A DNA stretch of 64,000 bases. Origin: Vibrio sp. 10N.261.45.E2 (GTDB lineage Bacteria > Pseudomonadota > Gammaproteobacteria > Enterobacterales > Vibrionaceae). The position numbers and the translations under genes were made by a program. Position 1 is the stretch's first letter; every line of letters begins with the position of its first letter. Under the pieces are notes generated by a model that was given only the letters and a program-made list of their open reading frames with translations, had not been told where the DNA came from and made no database searches. Shown piece after piece: positions 18,314 through 28,170 of the stretch. The DNA lies in contig NZ_MCZZ01000080.1 in the NCBI RefSeq assembly GCF_002875705.1, positions 1-64,000 on the forward strand, written 5' to 3'.

Positions 18314-19006
18314 ATGAAGAAGTTAGGTGTAATCAACAGCGTATTGGTAGGTAAAACCGTTGCCTTTGCACATGGTACACAGAGTGCCATCGACAAACAG
18401 GTTTTATCTGAGCGTCAACACGCCACAGAGCTTGGCTTTACTCACGATGAACAAGGCGACCCTCGTTTTCATGGTGGCATTCAAAAAGCACTTCATATCT
18501 ACCCAAGTGAACACTACCCAGTTTGGGAAAAAGATTTGGGCAGCAAAGTGATCTTTCAAACTGCGGGCGCATTTGGTGAGAACTTAAGTTCAAGCGGCGT
18601 TACTGAGTCGACTATCTGTTTAAAAGACAAGATTCGGATTGGTTCCACATTGCTGGAAGTTTCACAAGGACGCATGCCTTGTTGGAAGCTCAACGTGCGA
18701 TTCGAACAAAACGACATGGCAAAAAGGCTACAAGACACCCTTCGAACAGGTTGGTACTTTCGTGTCTTAGAAGAGGGCAATATTGGCGCGGGTGACGAGA
18801 TTATTTTATGTGAAAGACCTTATCCAGATTGGTCGCTCGCACGCATCATGGGCGCTGTTTTCACGGGTAATTTAGATAAAGATCTGTTAAGTCAGATGGC
18901 AGAGCTTCCTTTGGTCGAATCTTGGGGGGCACTCGTTGCGCGTCGCCTAGAAACGGGTGAAGTTGAAGACTGGGAAATGCGACTAGTTGGACCGACAGCA
19001 CAATAA
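18314..19006 (+). CDS. MOSC domain protein (YiiM-like)
   Basis: A 230-residue cytoplasmic protein of the MOSC superfamily, the sulfur-carrier domain of molybdenum-cofactor sulfurases. YiiM-type members help detoxify N-hydroxylated compounds with molybdenum cofactor. Visible family text is DEQGDPRFHGGIQKALHIYPSEHY near the N-terminus and the conserved cysteine in QGRMPCWKLNVRF, expected to bind sulfur or the cofactor. An AAGGGAT sequence precedes the ATG. It is a single gene, convergent with the exonuclease gene. Confidence 0.85.
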   Translation: MKKLGVINSVLVGKTVAFAHGTQSAIDKQVLSERQHATELGFTHDEQGDPRFHGGIQKALHIYPSEHYPVWEKDLGSKVIFQTAGAFGENLSSSGVTESTICLKDKIRIGSTLLEVSQGRMPCWKLNVRFEQNDMAKRLQDTLRTGWYFRVLEEGNIGAGDEIILCERPYPDWSLARIMGAVFTGNLDKDLLSQMAELPLVESWGALVARRLETGEVEDWEMRLVGPTAQ

Positions 19007-19026
19007 AAACAGACGATAAAAATGAT

Positions 19027-19058
19027 AAAGCCCACTCATTAGAAATAGTGGGCTTTGT
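19027..19058. terminator. Terminator between the MOSC gene and the exonuclease gene
   Basis: Ten-base arms AAAGCCCACT and AGTGGGCTTT around a ten-base loop. It lies between convergent genes; both flanks are only modestly A/T rich. Confidence 0.7.
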
Positions 19059-19096
19059 GTTTAGACGTTTTGTTCAACGTATGTGTTGAATGCCAA

Positions 19097-19813
19097 TTAG
19101 AGCCAGAAACTCTTCAGAGGCATCTCAGAGTCAAAGTGATGGGCAATCTGCGCTTGGAGTAGCTCTGCGGTCGCAATAGCGTCAGTTAATGCATGATGCG
19201 GCGTGTAGTCGGGTAGGTGGTAGCGACGACGGCTTTGTCCTAGTCTCACTGATGCTGGCTTCTTACCTTTTAGCTTATTCCACAACCCGCCCGCCAATTT
19301 GTTTTGGATCTGAGATTCAATCTCGAGCGTGTCGAGGACTGGGAACTCAATACCTTCACCGAGTCGTACTTTCAATGCATTATCCAAGAAATCACGCTCG
19401 ATACGACGATAGTGAACCACCGGAATATGCCCCGCCATTGCTTGTAGTATTTCGTCTAATACTTCGCTCAGGTCTGGCGCGTCAATAATGTCATTGTGAG
19501 TGATGCCGTGAATCACGACAGACTCTTCTTCTAGCTTCTGCTTTGGTCTCAGAGTCCAATGTTTAGCTTGTCGTAAGTAAATACGATTGAGCGTAAAAGG
19601 AACTAGGCCAATGGTAATGATGCCGTCTTTGTTTGGGTTTAATCCCGTTGTTTCGAAGTCGACCGCTAAGAACATCACTTTTGAAATTGGCGTATCTGGC
19701 GCAGGAAGAGGCTGGCTATAAAAGTGCTTCAAGCGCTCGTCCCTCGCTCGTTCTAGCTTCTGAGCAAACTTAAATGGCCAATCGACCGCAGGTGATCTGA
19801 ATAGTTTGTTCAT
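19097..19813 (-). CDS. DnaQ-like 3'-5' exonuclease
   Basis: DEDDh-type exonuclease (238 aa) related to the epsilon proofreading subunit. Exo I is AVDFETTGLNPNKDGIITIG, Exo II lies in PVVHYRRIERDFLDNAL and Exo III in HHALTDAIATAELL. It begins five bases after the end of the cNMP/CBS/DUF294 gene and is surely cotranscribed with it. This pairing recurs in proteobacteria, but the substrate is not established. Confidence 0.88.
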   Translation of the reverse strand: MNKLFRSPAVDWPFKFAQKLERARDERLKHFYSQPLPAPDTPISKVMFLAVDFETTGLNPNKDGIITIGLVPFTLNRIYLRQAKHWTLRPKQKLEEESVVIHGITHNDIIDAPDLSEVLDEILQAMAGHIPVVHYRRIERDFLDNALKVRLGEGIEFPVLDTLEIESQIQNKLAGGLWNKLKGKKPASVRLGQSRRRYHLPDYTPHHALTDAIATAELLQAQIAHHFDSEMPLKSFWL

Positions 19814-19818
19814 AGGCC

Positions 19819-21708
19819 CTACTTAAACTTATTGCTGGCTTGATAACGGAACTTAAGGAAGTTTTGCGCATTACTTAATATTTGGAATGCATCCTTTAGG
19901 TTACGTCGCTCGAAGTCAGATAGGTTCTCTGGCTCGATGTTGTTATCAGGCTCGATATTGTTATCGACATCGTGCGCTTGGTGGCGAATACGAACCAGAG
20001 AGATAAACTCCATCGCATCTTTCAAGTCTTGAGCTCTACCTTTTGGCAGAATGCCCGCATCAATAATGTCATCCAAACGTTCGAATGAGTTCTTTGAACG
20101 AGAACCGACAGCTAATGAGTGAACACGAATCAAATCGGCCAATGGCGCAGTACCACGACGCTTGAGGTTGATTGAGTTGTTGTGGCGGCCATCTTTCTCC
20201 ATCACGAAATCTTTGAAGAAGCCCAGTGGCGGAGTACGGTTTAGGGCGTTACGAGCAAGACACGCTAAGAAACGGTTGTTCTTACGCGCGCGTCTCACAA
20301 TGAAACTGTTTAGTTGCTCAGCCCATTTTAATCGACCATAGACGCCATCTAAGTCAAAGAAGATAGAAGCGTTCAACAGGGCTTTCGGGTTTGGATCATC
20401 AATCCAATCAGCAAAGCACTCTTCCCATTGTCGGCGTGTCATGCGCCAAGTTGGGTTCGTCGCCATGATGTCACCTGTACAATACACATAACCACACTGG
20501 TCTAAGCCGTCACAGATGAAGGTTGATAGCTCTTCAAAGTACTTGCCGTGTTTTGTCTCGTCGTAGGTGTCATCAAGAATGATGGCGTTATCTTGGTCGG
20601 TAACCAGTAGTTGCTCGTCACGCCCCATAGAGCCTAGCGCAAGGAAGCAGTATGGAATGGGTGATTTACCTAACTTCTCTTCACCTAACTCGATAATACG
20701 CTGTTTGAAGCTGCGACCAATTACCGACATTGCCGTACCCACCATGTGGGCGTTGGCATCTTCGTTAACCAAACGTACAAAGCTGTCTTTCACTTGCTCG
20801 GAGAGTACCTTCAGATCTTCAATACTTTGTTGTTGGAAGATGCTACTTACTAGTAATAGCGAGTTTTGAGACTCGTAGCGAACAATATCGGTCGCTTCGA
20901 TAATGCCGATAGGTTTTTTATCTTTTAGCACTGGTAGGTGATGCACGTTGTAGCGAAGCATGGTCATCATAGCTTCGTATACATAGGCATTGTGATCGAG
21001 TGAGATAACCTCAGCGGTCATTACGCTAGAAACTTCATCCGATGGATCAAGGCCTTCGGCAAGAACGCGAGTACAAAGGTCACGGTCGGTGATGATGCCG
21101 ATCACCGGAGTTGAGTCATCTTCATCATCTTCAACGATATCAGGGTCGATGATTAGCAAAGACGAAACATTATCTTGCGCCATCATGGTCGCAGCTTGCT
21201 GAATCGTGCGCGTCTTTTCGATCATTGGCGCTTCACTGGTCAGCAGCGTTTTTACCTTAGACGTCGTTAAGTCGTTAGCATCGTTACTGTCAGAGTTGGC
21301 TTGGCGTAGTCGCGCGTTATCTTCTACTTCTACGAAGTCGGCAAAGGAGTCGTAGTTGTCGTAGAGTTCTTGGAATATTGGCTCAGGAATGCAGTAGAGC
21401 AGGGTGTCTTCCGTCGCTTTAACTGGGAAACGCACCTTGTTGTTGGTCAGAAGACCCATTTGACCGAACAAGTGGCCTTCATCAAGGCGGTTATAGAGTT
21501 CGCCTTTACGACGATAGACTTCAACTTCGCCACTTCGAACCATGTACAGGTCATGAATTTGATCACCAAAGTGAATGATAGGGGTATCTTGGCGGTAATA
21601 AGAAATTTCCACGCTACTGGTCACTTTCGCCAACATCTCCTCAGGGAGCTCTGTGAAAGGGGGGTATTGTGCCAGAAAGTTTTGAATCTCTAATAACTCA
21701 GCATCCAT
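19819..21708 (-). CDS. cNMP-binding/CBS/DUF294 nucleotidyltransferase-like signalling protein
   Basis: Cytoplasmic protein of about 630 aa. In order it has a cyclic-nucleotide-binding-type domain (about 10-125, YMVRSGEVEVYRR, GHLFGQMGLL), a pair of CBS domains (about 155-280, IGIITDRDLCTRVL and HLPVLKDKKPIGIIEATDIV), a DUF294 nucleotidyltransferase-like domain (about 310-450, GSMGRDEQLLVTDQDNAIIL) and a DUF294 C-terminal helical domain. The GSxGRxE and DxD pattern resembles GlnD-type nucleotidyltransferases, so it may modify a protein or nucleotide, but no target is known. The reading frame opens three codons earlier (21717); the Met at 21708 is a likely start. Confidence 0.85.
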   Translation of the reverse strand: MDAELLEIQNFLAQYPPFTELPEEMLAKVTSSVEISYYRQDTPIIHFGDQIHDLYMVRSGEVEVYRRKGELYNRLDEGHLFGQMGLLTNNKVRFPVKATEDTLLYCIPEPIFQELYDNYDSFADFVEVEDNARLRQANSDSNDANDLTTSKVKTLLTSEAPMIEKTRTIQQAATMMAQDNVSSLLIIDPDIVEDDEDDSTPVIGIITDRDLCTRVLAEGLDPSDEVSSVMTAEVISLDHNAYVYEAMMTMLRYNVHHLPVLKDKKPIGIIEATDIVRYESQNSLLLVSSIFQQQSIEDLKVLSEQVKDSFVRLVNEDANAHMVGTAMSVIGRSFKQRIIELGEEKLGKSPIPYCFLALGSMGRDEQLLVTDQDNAIILDDTYDETKHGKYFEELSTFICDGLDQCGYVYCTGDIMATNPTWRMTRRQWEECFADWIDDPNPKALLNASIFFDLDGVYGRLKWAEQLNSFIVRRARKNNRFLACLARNALNRTPPLGFFKDFVMEKDGRHNNSINLKRRGTAPLADLIRVHSLAVGSRSKNSFERLDDIIDAGILPKGRAQDLKDAMEFISLVRIRHQAHDVDNNIEPDNNIEPENLSDFERRNLKDAFQILSNAQNFLKFRYQASNKFK

Positions 21709-21849
21709 AATGATCATCCATTGGTTTGTATGATTTCATGGTACAACATTTGATAATATTTTGCCGTCACAAATCAATCTGTGAGCTAAAACCTTTTTAA
21801 AGTCTTATGGATAGACTAACCTTTCAGTAAATGGAGTGACAGTTTAAGG

Positions 21850-22503
21850 ATGATAGGAATGTCGAAGTGGAAGCTTAGTTTTGTATCTGCGGTTGTTATG
21901 TTTTCTCCAAGTTTGTGGGCGGACACTAACGCGGTGGATATTCTTGATTATGACCATGTTTATGCCACGGCGCATTCGGGCAGTTTAAATGAAGATGCGG
22001 GTGGTAATAACAACGCATCGTCATTCGGACTTGGGGTTAGTTACACCATAACTGATGATTGGTTGTTGTTAGGTGACTATAGTGCGCGCTTTATTCATCC
22101 AGATGAGAGCACCACTCGAATTGATACGTTAATGGCGGGCGCAGGCTATCGTTATAGCATTAAGAAAGACTTGGACATTGTGGCTTCTTATCTGCTCGGT
22201 GTCACCAAGGGCGAGATAGAGCTTAATGGAACCAATGAGACATTAGAGTCGGACACCGAATTTGTTCAAGGCGTAAAAGCTGAACTAAATTATGGGTTTG
22301 CCAAACGTTGGATCGCTAATGGTAGTGTGCAACTCAATCGCAGTGATCTGTTTGATGAAGAGATTTATCACTTAGGCCTGCGTTATTTAGTGACCAACAA
22401 GTTTGCGATTGGTGGTTCATACCAGCATCGAGATGGTGAAGGCAGTACGGGTGTGAGTGAAAGAACCAATGAATTAGGTGTTGAGTTTTTCCTAGAATAC
22501 TAA
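21850..22503 (+). CDS. Outer-membrane beta-barrel protein
   Basis: A 217-residue protein with a signal peptide (cleavage after about residue 24, SLWA-D). The mature part shows repeated amphipathic beta strands (SSFGLGVSYTITDDWLLLGDYSARF, KFAIGGSYQHRDGEG, ELGVEFFLEY) and ends in an aromatic residue, as expected for a barrel of about eight strands in the outer membrane. An alternative start is the Met four codons downstream, nearer to the hydrophobic core. The function is unknown. The gene is convergent with aspC. Confidence 0.72.
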   Translation: MIGMSKWKLSFVSAVVMFSPSLWADTNAVDILDYDHVYATAHSGSLNEDAGGNNNASSFGLGVSYTITDDWLLLGDYSARFIHPDESTTRIDTLMAGAGYRYSIKKDLDIVASYLLGVTKGEIELNGTNETLESDTEFVQGVKAELNYGFAKRWIANGSVQLNRSDLFDEEIYHLGLRYLVTNKFAIGGSYQHRDGEGSTGVSERTNELGVEFFLEY

Positions 22504-22537
22504 CTTCTCAAGCATCTAAATCTGAAAGTCGAGACGC

Positions 22538-22566
22538 AAAAAAGCCAGCTTAATCGCTGGCTTTTG
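22538..22566. terminator. Bidirectional terminator before aspC
   Basis: Ten-base perfect arms AAAAGCCAGC and GCTGGCTTTT with a TTAATC loop, usable on both strands between convergent genes. Confidence 0.85.
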
Positions 22567-22611
22567 CATATCTATTGGTCTGCAAGTGCAAGTGCAGATT
22601 TCGCTTTTCGA

Positions 22612-23802
22612 TTAAAGAACCGCAGCGATCCCTTTACATAGAGGACCCATGTTTGACTTAGTCATGCCCGCTACGCTGATGCGGCCAGAGCCAACAATGT
22701 AGATAGCGAATTCGTCTTTTAGGCGAGTTACTTGCTCTTTGCTTAGGCCAGAGAAAGAAAACATGCCGTTTTGACGTTCGATGAATGTGAAGTCTGCATT
22801 AACACCTTCAGATTTCAGTGTTGTTACGAATAGCTCACGCATCTCTTGGATACGGTCACGCATTTCAGCAACTTCTGCTTCCCATTCAGCACGTAGAGCA
22901 GCATCACCAAGGATGTGAGTTACTACAGCACTGCCGTGCGCTGGTGGGTTAGAGTAGATAGAGCGGATGATGCTCTTAACTTGAGAGAACGCTGTTGTTG
23001 CTACGTCTGCCGATTCTGCAACTAGAGTGAATGCGCCAACACGTTCGTTGTACAAGCCGAAGTTCTTAGAGAACGAGCTCGCCACAAGGATCTCTTTGTT
23101 GTACTTAGCAAAAACGCGTAGGCCAGCTGCATCTTCTTCAACGCCTTTTGCAAAACCTTGGTAAGCAAAGTCGAATAGAGGAAGCAGTTTCTTCTCAGCT
23201 ACCAGCTTAGCTAGCACTTCCCATTCATCAGCTGTTGGGTCGATGCCTGTTGGGTTGTGGCAGCAGCCGTGAAGAAGAACGATATCGCCTTCAGAAGCTT
23301 TCTCTAGGTCAGCAACCATGCCTGCGAAGTCTTTGTCTTTCGTCTCAGCGTTGTAGTAGCTGTATTGAGCCGTTTCGATACCCGCAGCAGCGAAAACGCC
23401 GTTGTGGTTAGCCCAAGTTGGGTTACTGATCCAGATTTTCACGTCGTCCAGTTGGCGTTTGATGAATTCACCCGCTACGCGAAGTGCACCTGTACCACCT
23501 GGAGCTTGTGCTGTTTTAGCTCGTTGAGATGTTACGATCTCTGCTTCTGCACCGAAAAGCAGTTTCTGAACTGCTAGACCGTATTCAGCTGTACCTTCAA
23601 TCGTTAGGTAAGATTTGGTTTTTTCGTTTTCAAGAAGTGCAGCTTCTGCTTTCTTTACTGTTTTAAGTACAGGTGTTTGACCATCTTCATTTTTGTAGAT
23701 GCCAACACCAAGGTTGATTTTCTCTGCACGAGAGTCTTTTTTAAACTCTTCAGTAAGGCCGAGGATAGGATCGGCGGGAGCAGCTAACACTTTTTCAAAC
23801 AT
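22612..23802 (-). CDS. aspC: Aspartate/aromatic aminotransferase
   Basis: PLP-dependent class I transaminase interconverting aspartate and oxaloacetate (or aromatic 2-oxo acids) with glutamate. The form starting [20 protein letters not shown] has 396 aa, the length of E. coli AspC; the frame extends six codons further to 23820. The PLP lysine is in [16 protein letters not shown], and [12 protein letters not shown] and the C-terminal GRISVAG with its substrate-binding Arg are conserved. The sequence does not separate AspC from TyrB function with certainty. Monocistronic. Confidence 0.93.
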   Translation of the reverse strand: MFEKVLAAPADPILGLTEEFKKDSRAEKINLGVGIYKNEDGQTPVLKTVKKAEAALLENEKTKSYLTIEGTAEYGLAVQKLLFGAEAEIVTSQRAKTAQAPGGTGALRVAGEFIKRQLDDVKIWISNPTWANHNGVFAAAGIETAQYSYYNAETKDKDFAGMVADLEKASEGDIVLLHGCCHNPTGIDPTADEWEVLAKLVAEKKLLPLFDFAYQGFAKGVEEDAAGLRVFAKYNKEILVASSFSKNFGLYNERVGAFTLVAESADVATTAFSQVKSIIRSIYSNPPAHGSAVVTHILGDAALRAEWEAEVAEMRDRIQEMRELFVTTLKSEGVNADFTFIERQNGMFSFSGLSKEQVTRLKDEFAIYIVGSGRISVAGMTKSNMGPLCKGIAAVL

Positions 23803-23944
23803 AATCTTCATCCATGTCAATTGAGAGGGGATAGTATCTATGGGTAGTTATACCTGTATGGAATTTTTAAGACAATACGAAGTGAACAGAAAGGACAAAA
23901 AAAATCCATTTCAATCAGATTTATTGACTAAAGAGGGTATTTGA

Positions 23945-23980
23945 TAACAAAACACCCTACGGATTAACCTATAGGGTGCA
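23945..23980 (-). terminator. Terminator of the HD-GYP gene
   Basis: On the minus strand a seven-base stem (CACCCTA/TAGGGTG) is followed by TTTTGTT. It lies 25 bases past the stop codon of the HD-GYP gene. Confidence 0.6.
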
Positions 23981-24004
23981 AGAAGTTAGTGACTTTTGAG
24001 TAGA

Positions 24005-25507
24005 TCAGGCAGGTTGAGCAACAAAGCTTTCGCGCTCGAGTTCATTGGGTACATTTTTGCCATCTTTGTAGGTTGCGGCAATTGAAACGAACTCTTGTTC
24101 GACGGCTAGAAAAGCTTGGACAACTTGCGGATCAAAATGCGTCCCATTGCCCTCTAAAATAATCTGTTTTGCTTGTTCGTGAGTAAAGGCTGGCTTGTAG
24201 ACGCGCTTTGATATTAGCGCATCATAAACATCGGCTAATGCCATCAAACGGCCAGATAAAGGAATATCTTCACCAGAAAGCTGATTTGGATAACCGCTGC
24301 CATTCCATTTCTCGTGGTGAGTCAGAGATATCTCTTTTGCGACTCTTAAGAAAGAGCTACTTCCTAACTGCTTTTCTGCAATAGATAGCGCTTCAGCCCC
24401 AATTTCTGGGTGACCTTTCATTATCTCAAACTCTTCGTCCGTCAATTTACCCGGCTTCAATAACACGCTATCGGGAACGCCCACTTTGCCTACGTCGTGC
24501 AAAGGCGCGGATTTGTAGAGCAACTCGATGTAGTTTGGTGTTAGCAAGCTTGAGTGAGTTTCTGACTTACTTAACTCTTGCGCGAGTACTTTTACGTACT
24601 CTTGAGTTCTTAAAATATGAGCGCCCGTTTCATTGTCTCGAGATTCAGCTAATGCGGATAAGCTTACAATGGCAACGTCACGTGTGGTTTTGACTTCGTT
24701 TTGTGCCGTTTCGAGGCTATCAAGCATGGTATTGGTCATAGATGCCATTGAACCAAGCTCGTTATAGCCGAAAATAGGTAAGCGAACGCCTTGTTCGCCA
24801 TTGGTGACTTTACTCAATGCGTGTTCTTGGCTTAAGAGAATGCGTTTAATCAGTTTACTCCAAAGCGCCATGATGGTTATCGCATATCCACCGAGTACCA
24901 CAGCCAAATAAATAAACTCTTTGATCACGCTGATCTTGCCTGTGCCATCTAATAAGCGGTCTGGGTTGTGTTCTAGCCAAAAGATGTCTTTCACGGCAAT
25001 CATCGTCAACATAGTAGTCAGTGTAACCAGAAGCACGATGACCAAACCAATCATTTGCTTAACCAACGAACTACGCTCACCAACCAATTGGAAGTCAAAT
25101 CGTCCAGTCGTCTCCATTTTATCCATTTGACTGAGCTTGGCGTTCAATTGAAGAATGGTTCCGGTAAAAAAGCCGAATAGGCTCATGCCAAACAGCACCT
25201 TCAAATTGCTATCTATGGTGAACTCGTAGCTTAAATTGTAGTAAAGCGCGAAAGGGACACTTGCAGCAAAAAATAGCAGAGTATCGAGTTGTGCGAATCG
25301 ACCTTGTTTGACTAGGGTGTGCTTTGCGAATAAGTAATGACGCGCGAGCCATAATAAGACAAACACAATACTGACTTGTGTGAAAATCTCTAGCGTCGTT
25401 AAACTCTCGAGCATAGGGCACACCCGACTGCCGTAGGTGCCAAAAAGCACGCCAGCGATGACGTATAATTTAGTCGTTAACGATTGATTGTAATTTGAAG
25501 TATCCAT
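24005..25507 (-). CDS. Membrane HD-GYP phosphodiesterase
   Basis: Predicted c-di-GMP phosphodiesterase of 500 aa. Residues 1-230 contain about five hydrophobic helices, then a HAMP-like linker and an HD-GYP domain (about 280-470). His337-Asp338 (APLHDVGKVGVPD) is the HD dyad; LTHHEKWNGSGYPNQLSG is the HHExxDGxGYP motif with Asn in place of Asp, a common variant; GRLMALADVYDAL follows. All other metal-binding residues look intact, so it is probably active. It stands alone, opposing in activity the two GGDEF genes of this window. Confidence 0.88.
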   Translation of the reverse strand: MDTSNYNQSLTTKLYVIAGVLFGTYGSRVCPMLESLTTLEIFTQVSIVFVLLWLARHYLFAKHTLVKQGRFAQLDTLLFFAASVPFALYYNLSYEFTIDSNLKVLFGMSLFGFFTGTILQLNAKLSQMDKMETTGRFDFQLVGERSSLVKQMIGLVIVLLVTLTTMLTMIAVKDIFWLEHNPDRLLDGTGKISVIKEFIYLAVVLGGYAITIMALWSKLIKRILLSQEHALSKVTNGEQGVRLPIFGYNELGSMASMTNTMLDSLETAQNEVKTTRDVAIVSLSALAESRDNETGAHILRTQEYVKVLAQELSKSETHSSLLTPNYIELLYKSAPLHDVGKVGVPDSVLLKPGKLTDEEFEIMKGHPEIGAEALSIAEKQLGSSSFLRVAKEISLTHHEKWNGSGYPNQLSGEDIPLSGRLMALADVYDALISKRVYKPAFTHEQAKQIILEGNGTHFDPQVVQAFLAVEQEFVSIAATYKDGKNVPNELERESFVAQPA

Positions 25508-25693
25508 CGATAAGCCTTTGTTCTCGTTCTTATTAGATTCACGACGTTAAGAATTGCGAATGATTTGCATAGCTGACGTGAATAAGACCGAGAATTCTAT
25601 CGATAGCTTTCGTGGATTGATACAAGAAACTGGCTTGTGTTAGAGATTTGTTAGCTAGATGGAGGTTATTGCAGCATTTTTATGAAGATACTT

Positions 25694-25724
25694 GAATAGC
25701 CTCGGTCGAGGTTCGAGGCTATTC
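25694..25724. repeat. Eleven-base inverted repeat (possible terminator)
   Basis: GAATAGCCTCG and CGAGGCTATTC flank a nine-base loop. It lies between the HD-GYP promoter side and the end of the small minus-strand gene at 25783. No good T run follows on either strand, so termination is uncertain. Confidence 0.45.
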
Positions 25725-25782
25725 AGTTTGTTTACAGGGTTAGAATCACGAGTGTTCGAGTTCGCTATCTACCTTAAAGTCA

Positions 25783-26082
25783 TTACTTTTTCAGATTGAT
25801 TTCAGCTTCGATTGAGCCTGTTTCAATCTCAGGGTGAGATGCTAGCTTGTCTGCAGCCCATTGGTTGATGTGTTTCAGAATAGCAGACACCGCATGTTTT
25901 TCTGTTGGTGCTTGGTCTTGTTCGACATCGATTTTTTGTTTTGGATGTGAGCCTGTCGCGTCTTCAGCAATATGGAGCCAGTCTGGGTGCCAGTAGTATG
26001 GTTGGCCGCTCGGTGTTGTCCAACTATGAACACCGTTTGACTCTCCTTTATAACTTAATTGGTCTGCTTCTATTTTTTTCAT
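25783..26082 (-). CDS. Small cytoplasmic protein of unknown function
   Basis: A 99-residue protein that I do not recognise. It is polar, rich in Trp and His in the first half (YYWHPDWLHIAED) and has a helical second half (SAILKHINQWAADKL), with no signal peptide or membrane segment. A GAGATAACA sequence precedes the ATG. It diverges from the MocR regulator gene with a 218-base gap, so it could be a target of that regulator, which is inference. Confidence 0.65.
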   Translation of the reverse strand: MKKIEADQLSYKGESNGVHSWTTPSGQPYYWHPDWLHIAEDATGSHPKQKIDVEQDQAPTEKHAVSAILKHINQWAADKLASHPEIETGSIEAEINLKK

Positions 26083-26300
26083 TGTTATCTCGCATGTTTT
26101 TGGGTTACATCAAATTATTGAGATAGAAAGCCAACTTAGCTCCTACCTTGGGTACAAACTTAGCAAAGCTTACAAAGTTATCTGTGAACTAATTCACACT
26201 ATTGTGGAAATTAGGTGCGATCATATGGATAGCAGCAATAGTTGGTGGCGTAAGTGATAAAATCACCGGCTCACAGAATTTCTCTAGGTAGTACAATTAG

Positions 26301-27704
26301 ATGGCGCGTTATGAAGAGCTTGCAAAGGATATTCGAACTCAGATAACCAACAATACTTGGCGATCCGGAGAGAAGATCCCTTCGGTACGCATGAGTTGTC
26401 GCAATTACAATGTCAGCAATAGTACTGTCTTACAAGCCTACCAGTTACTAGAAAGCGAAGGCTGGATCATCGCTAAACCTCAGTCGGGCTACTTTGTTGC
26501 GCCAAGACTGGACGGTGTTGATTACGAACAACCACCGGTTCGTGAAAAGAAAGCCATTAATGATCGCTTATTTGATTTCTTGAAGTCGAGTTCCGCTGAG
26601 GGGGTGATTCCTTTCGGCTCGGCATTTCCTGATCCAGATCTTTTCCCACTACCTACCTTGACTCGAAACCTTGCCAGCGCAGGCCGGAAGATGACTGGTG
26701 CTAGTGTGATCAATAATTTGCCACCGGGTAGTGAGTCTTTAAGAAGACAAATCGCGCAGCGGTATCTTCAGCAAGGGATTACGGTTAATCATCAAGACAT
26801 CGTGATTACCTCCGGTGCAATGGAAGCGCTGAACTTGAGTCTACAAACTGTCACTAAGTCAGGTGACAATGTAGTGATTGAGTCACCTGCGTTCTATGGG
26901 GCTTTGCAGGCTGTCGATAGGCTAGGGCTTAACCCTATCGAAGTGGATGTTTGCCCTATTAATGGATTGAACATAGATCAGTTTGAAAACGCATTACAGA
27001 ATCAAGATGTCAAAGCGTGTTGGCTGATGACGACTTTTCAAAACCCGACGGGAACCAGTTTGTCGGAACAGGCAAAGCGCCGTGTGGTAGAGATTGCAGA
27101 ACAGCACGAAACCTACATTATTGAAGATGACGTGTATGGTGACCTTTATTACGAAGGGCATAAGCCGAAGCCACTAAAGGCCTTTGATAAGACAGATTCT
27201 GTTTTGCTTTGTGGGTCATATTCAAAAAGCTTATGTCCGGGTTATCGAGTTGGCTGGGTTGTGAATACGCGTTTTAACGATGCAATTCAAAAGTTGCAGC
27301 TTCTTTCCACGTTATCGAGCAGCGCTCCCGTTCAACTTGGTGTTGCACACTTTTTAACGCATGAAAGTTACGATAATCACCTTCGGAAATTACGCAAAAA
27401 CCTATTGGTCAGGAAAGAACGATTCATCGATGTCATTAAGCAGTATTTTCCGCATTCAATCGAGATTGAAGAACCGGCTGGTGGCTACTTCATATGGATT
27501 CGCTTCTCGGAAAAATTCGACAGCCAACAATTTCATCAACTGGCTATCGAGCAAGGCATTAGCGTCGCATCTGGCGACCTTTTCAGTGAGCAGGGCAGGG
27601 TGGATAATGCGATTAGGTTAAACTTCTCTTATGAACTGACGGAAGAGAAAGAGCAAGCGCTCATCTTACTTGGCAAGTTGGCGCATCAACTTACACCCTC
27701 GTAA
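26301..27704 (+). CDS. MocR-type GntR/aminotransferase transcriptional regulator
   Basis: A 467-aa fusion of an N-terminal GntR winged helix (about 1-70, GEKIPSVRMSCRNYNVSNSTVLQAYQLLESEGWI) and a class I aminotransferase-like domain (about 95-465) that binds PLP. The PLP lysine is in CGSYSKSLCPGYRVGW; TTFQNPTGTSLS and EDDVYGDLYYEG are conserved. Such proteins usually sense PLP or amino acids and regulate a neighbouring or divergent gene. No vitamin B6 or GABA gene is adjacent, so the target is unknown. Confidence 0.88.
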   Translation: MARYEELAKDIRTQITNNTWRSGEKIPSVRMSCRNYNVSNSTVLQAYQLLESEGWIIAKPQSGYFVAPRLDGVDYEQPPVREKKAINDRLFDFLKSSSAEGVIPFGSAFPDPDLFPLPTLTRNLASAGRKMTGASVINNLPPGSESLRRQIAQRYLQQGITVNHQDIVITSGAMEALNLSLQTVTKSGDNVVIESPAFYGALQAVDRLGLNPIEVDVCPINGLNIDQFENALQNQDVKACWLMTTFQNPTGTSLSEQAKRRVVEIAEQHETYIIEDDVYGDLYYEGHKPKPLKAFDKTDSVLLCGSYSKSLCPGYRVGWVVNTRFNDAIQKLQLLSTLSSSAPVQLGVAHFLTHESYDNHLRKLRKNLLVRKERFIDVIKQYFPHSIEIEEPAGGYFIWIRFSEKFDSQQFHQLAIEQGISVASGDLFSEQGRVDNAIRLNFSYELTEEKEQALILLGKLAHQLTPS

Positions 27705-27831
27705 AACTTTAAGTCCCTCATAAAACAGATAATGATTCGAACTGTACGGGTTGTTTGTGGCGTAACTGTACGCCTAATTGACCAGAGAGTTGTGATTCAA
27801 TAACGGTAGACCAAATCTTGGAGATACCGTT

Positions 27832-28038
27832 ATGTTGAAAATGACTATGGGAAATGAAGTTAAGCTGATTATTGTCGCGATTGTGTGTGCGCTTCTGCTT
27901 ATTCTCGGCCACGTACTGCTGGCAAAAGCATTCGTTGATATGGCATGGGCAGAATACACCACTGCGGCCATCCCGTTTGTTATGATGGCAATCTGCGGTC
28001 TCGCAATAAAATACGCTATCGACCAAGATGTGGATTAG
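27832..28038 (+). CDS. Small two-helix inner-membrane protein
   Basis: A 68-residue protein with two hydrophobic segments (about 10-30 and 42-60) joined by a short loop, so probably a small inner-membrane protein. TTGGAG precedes the first ATG by eight bases; further Met codons at residues 4 and 6 are possible starts. No family was recognised. A strong terminator follows, which supports a real gene. Confidence 0.6.
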   Translation: MLKMTMGNEVKLIIVAIVCALLLILGHVLLAKAFVDMAWAEYTTAAIPFVMMAICGLAIKYAIDQDVD

Positions 28039-28106
28039 CTTTTGAAATAATGAGTCTCAGATAGTGGCACGCAGAAACAGCCGTCGTCTCGTTTTATTCC
28101 GAACAT

Positions 28107-28137
28107 AAAAAAACCTCCGCAAGTGCGGAGGTTTTTG
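28107..28137. terminator. Bidirectional terminator between the small membrane gene and asnS
   Basis: Arms AAACCTCCGC and GCGGAGGTTT with an AAGT loop, flanked by A and T runs. Strong on both strands. Confidence 0.9.
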
Positions 28138-28170
28138 GATTCTTTCTTTTAATTCGAGCTTAATGCGTAA

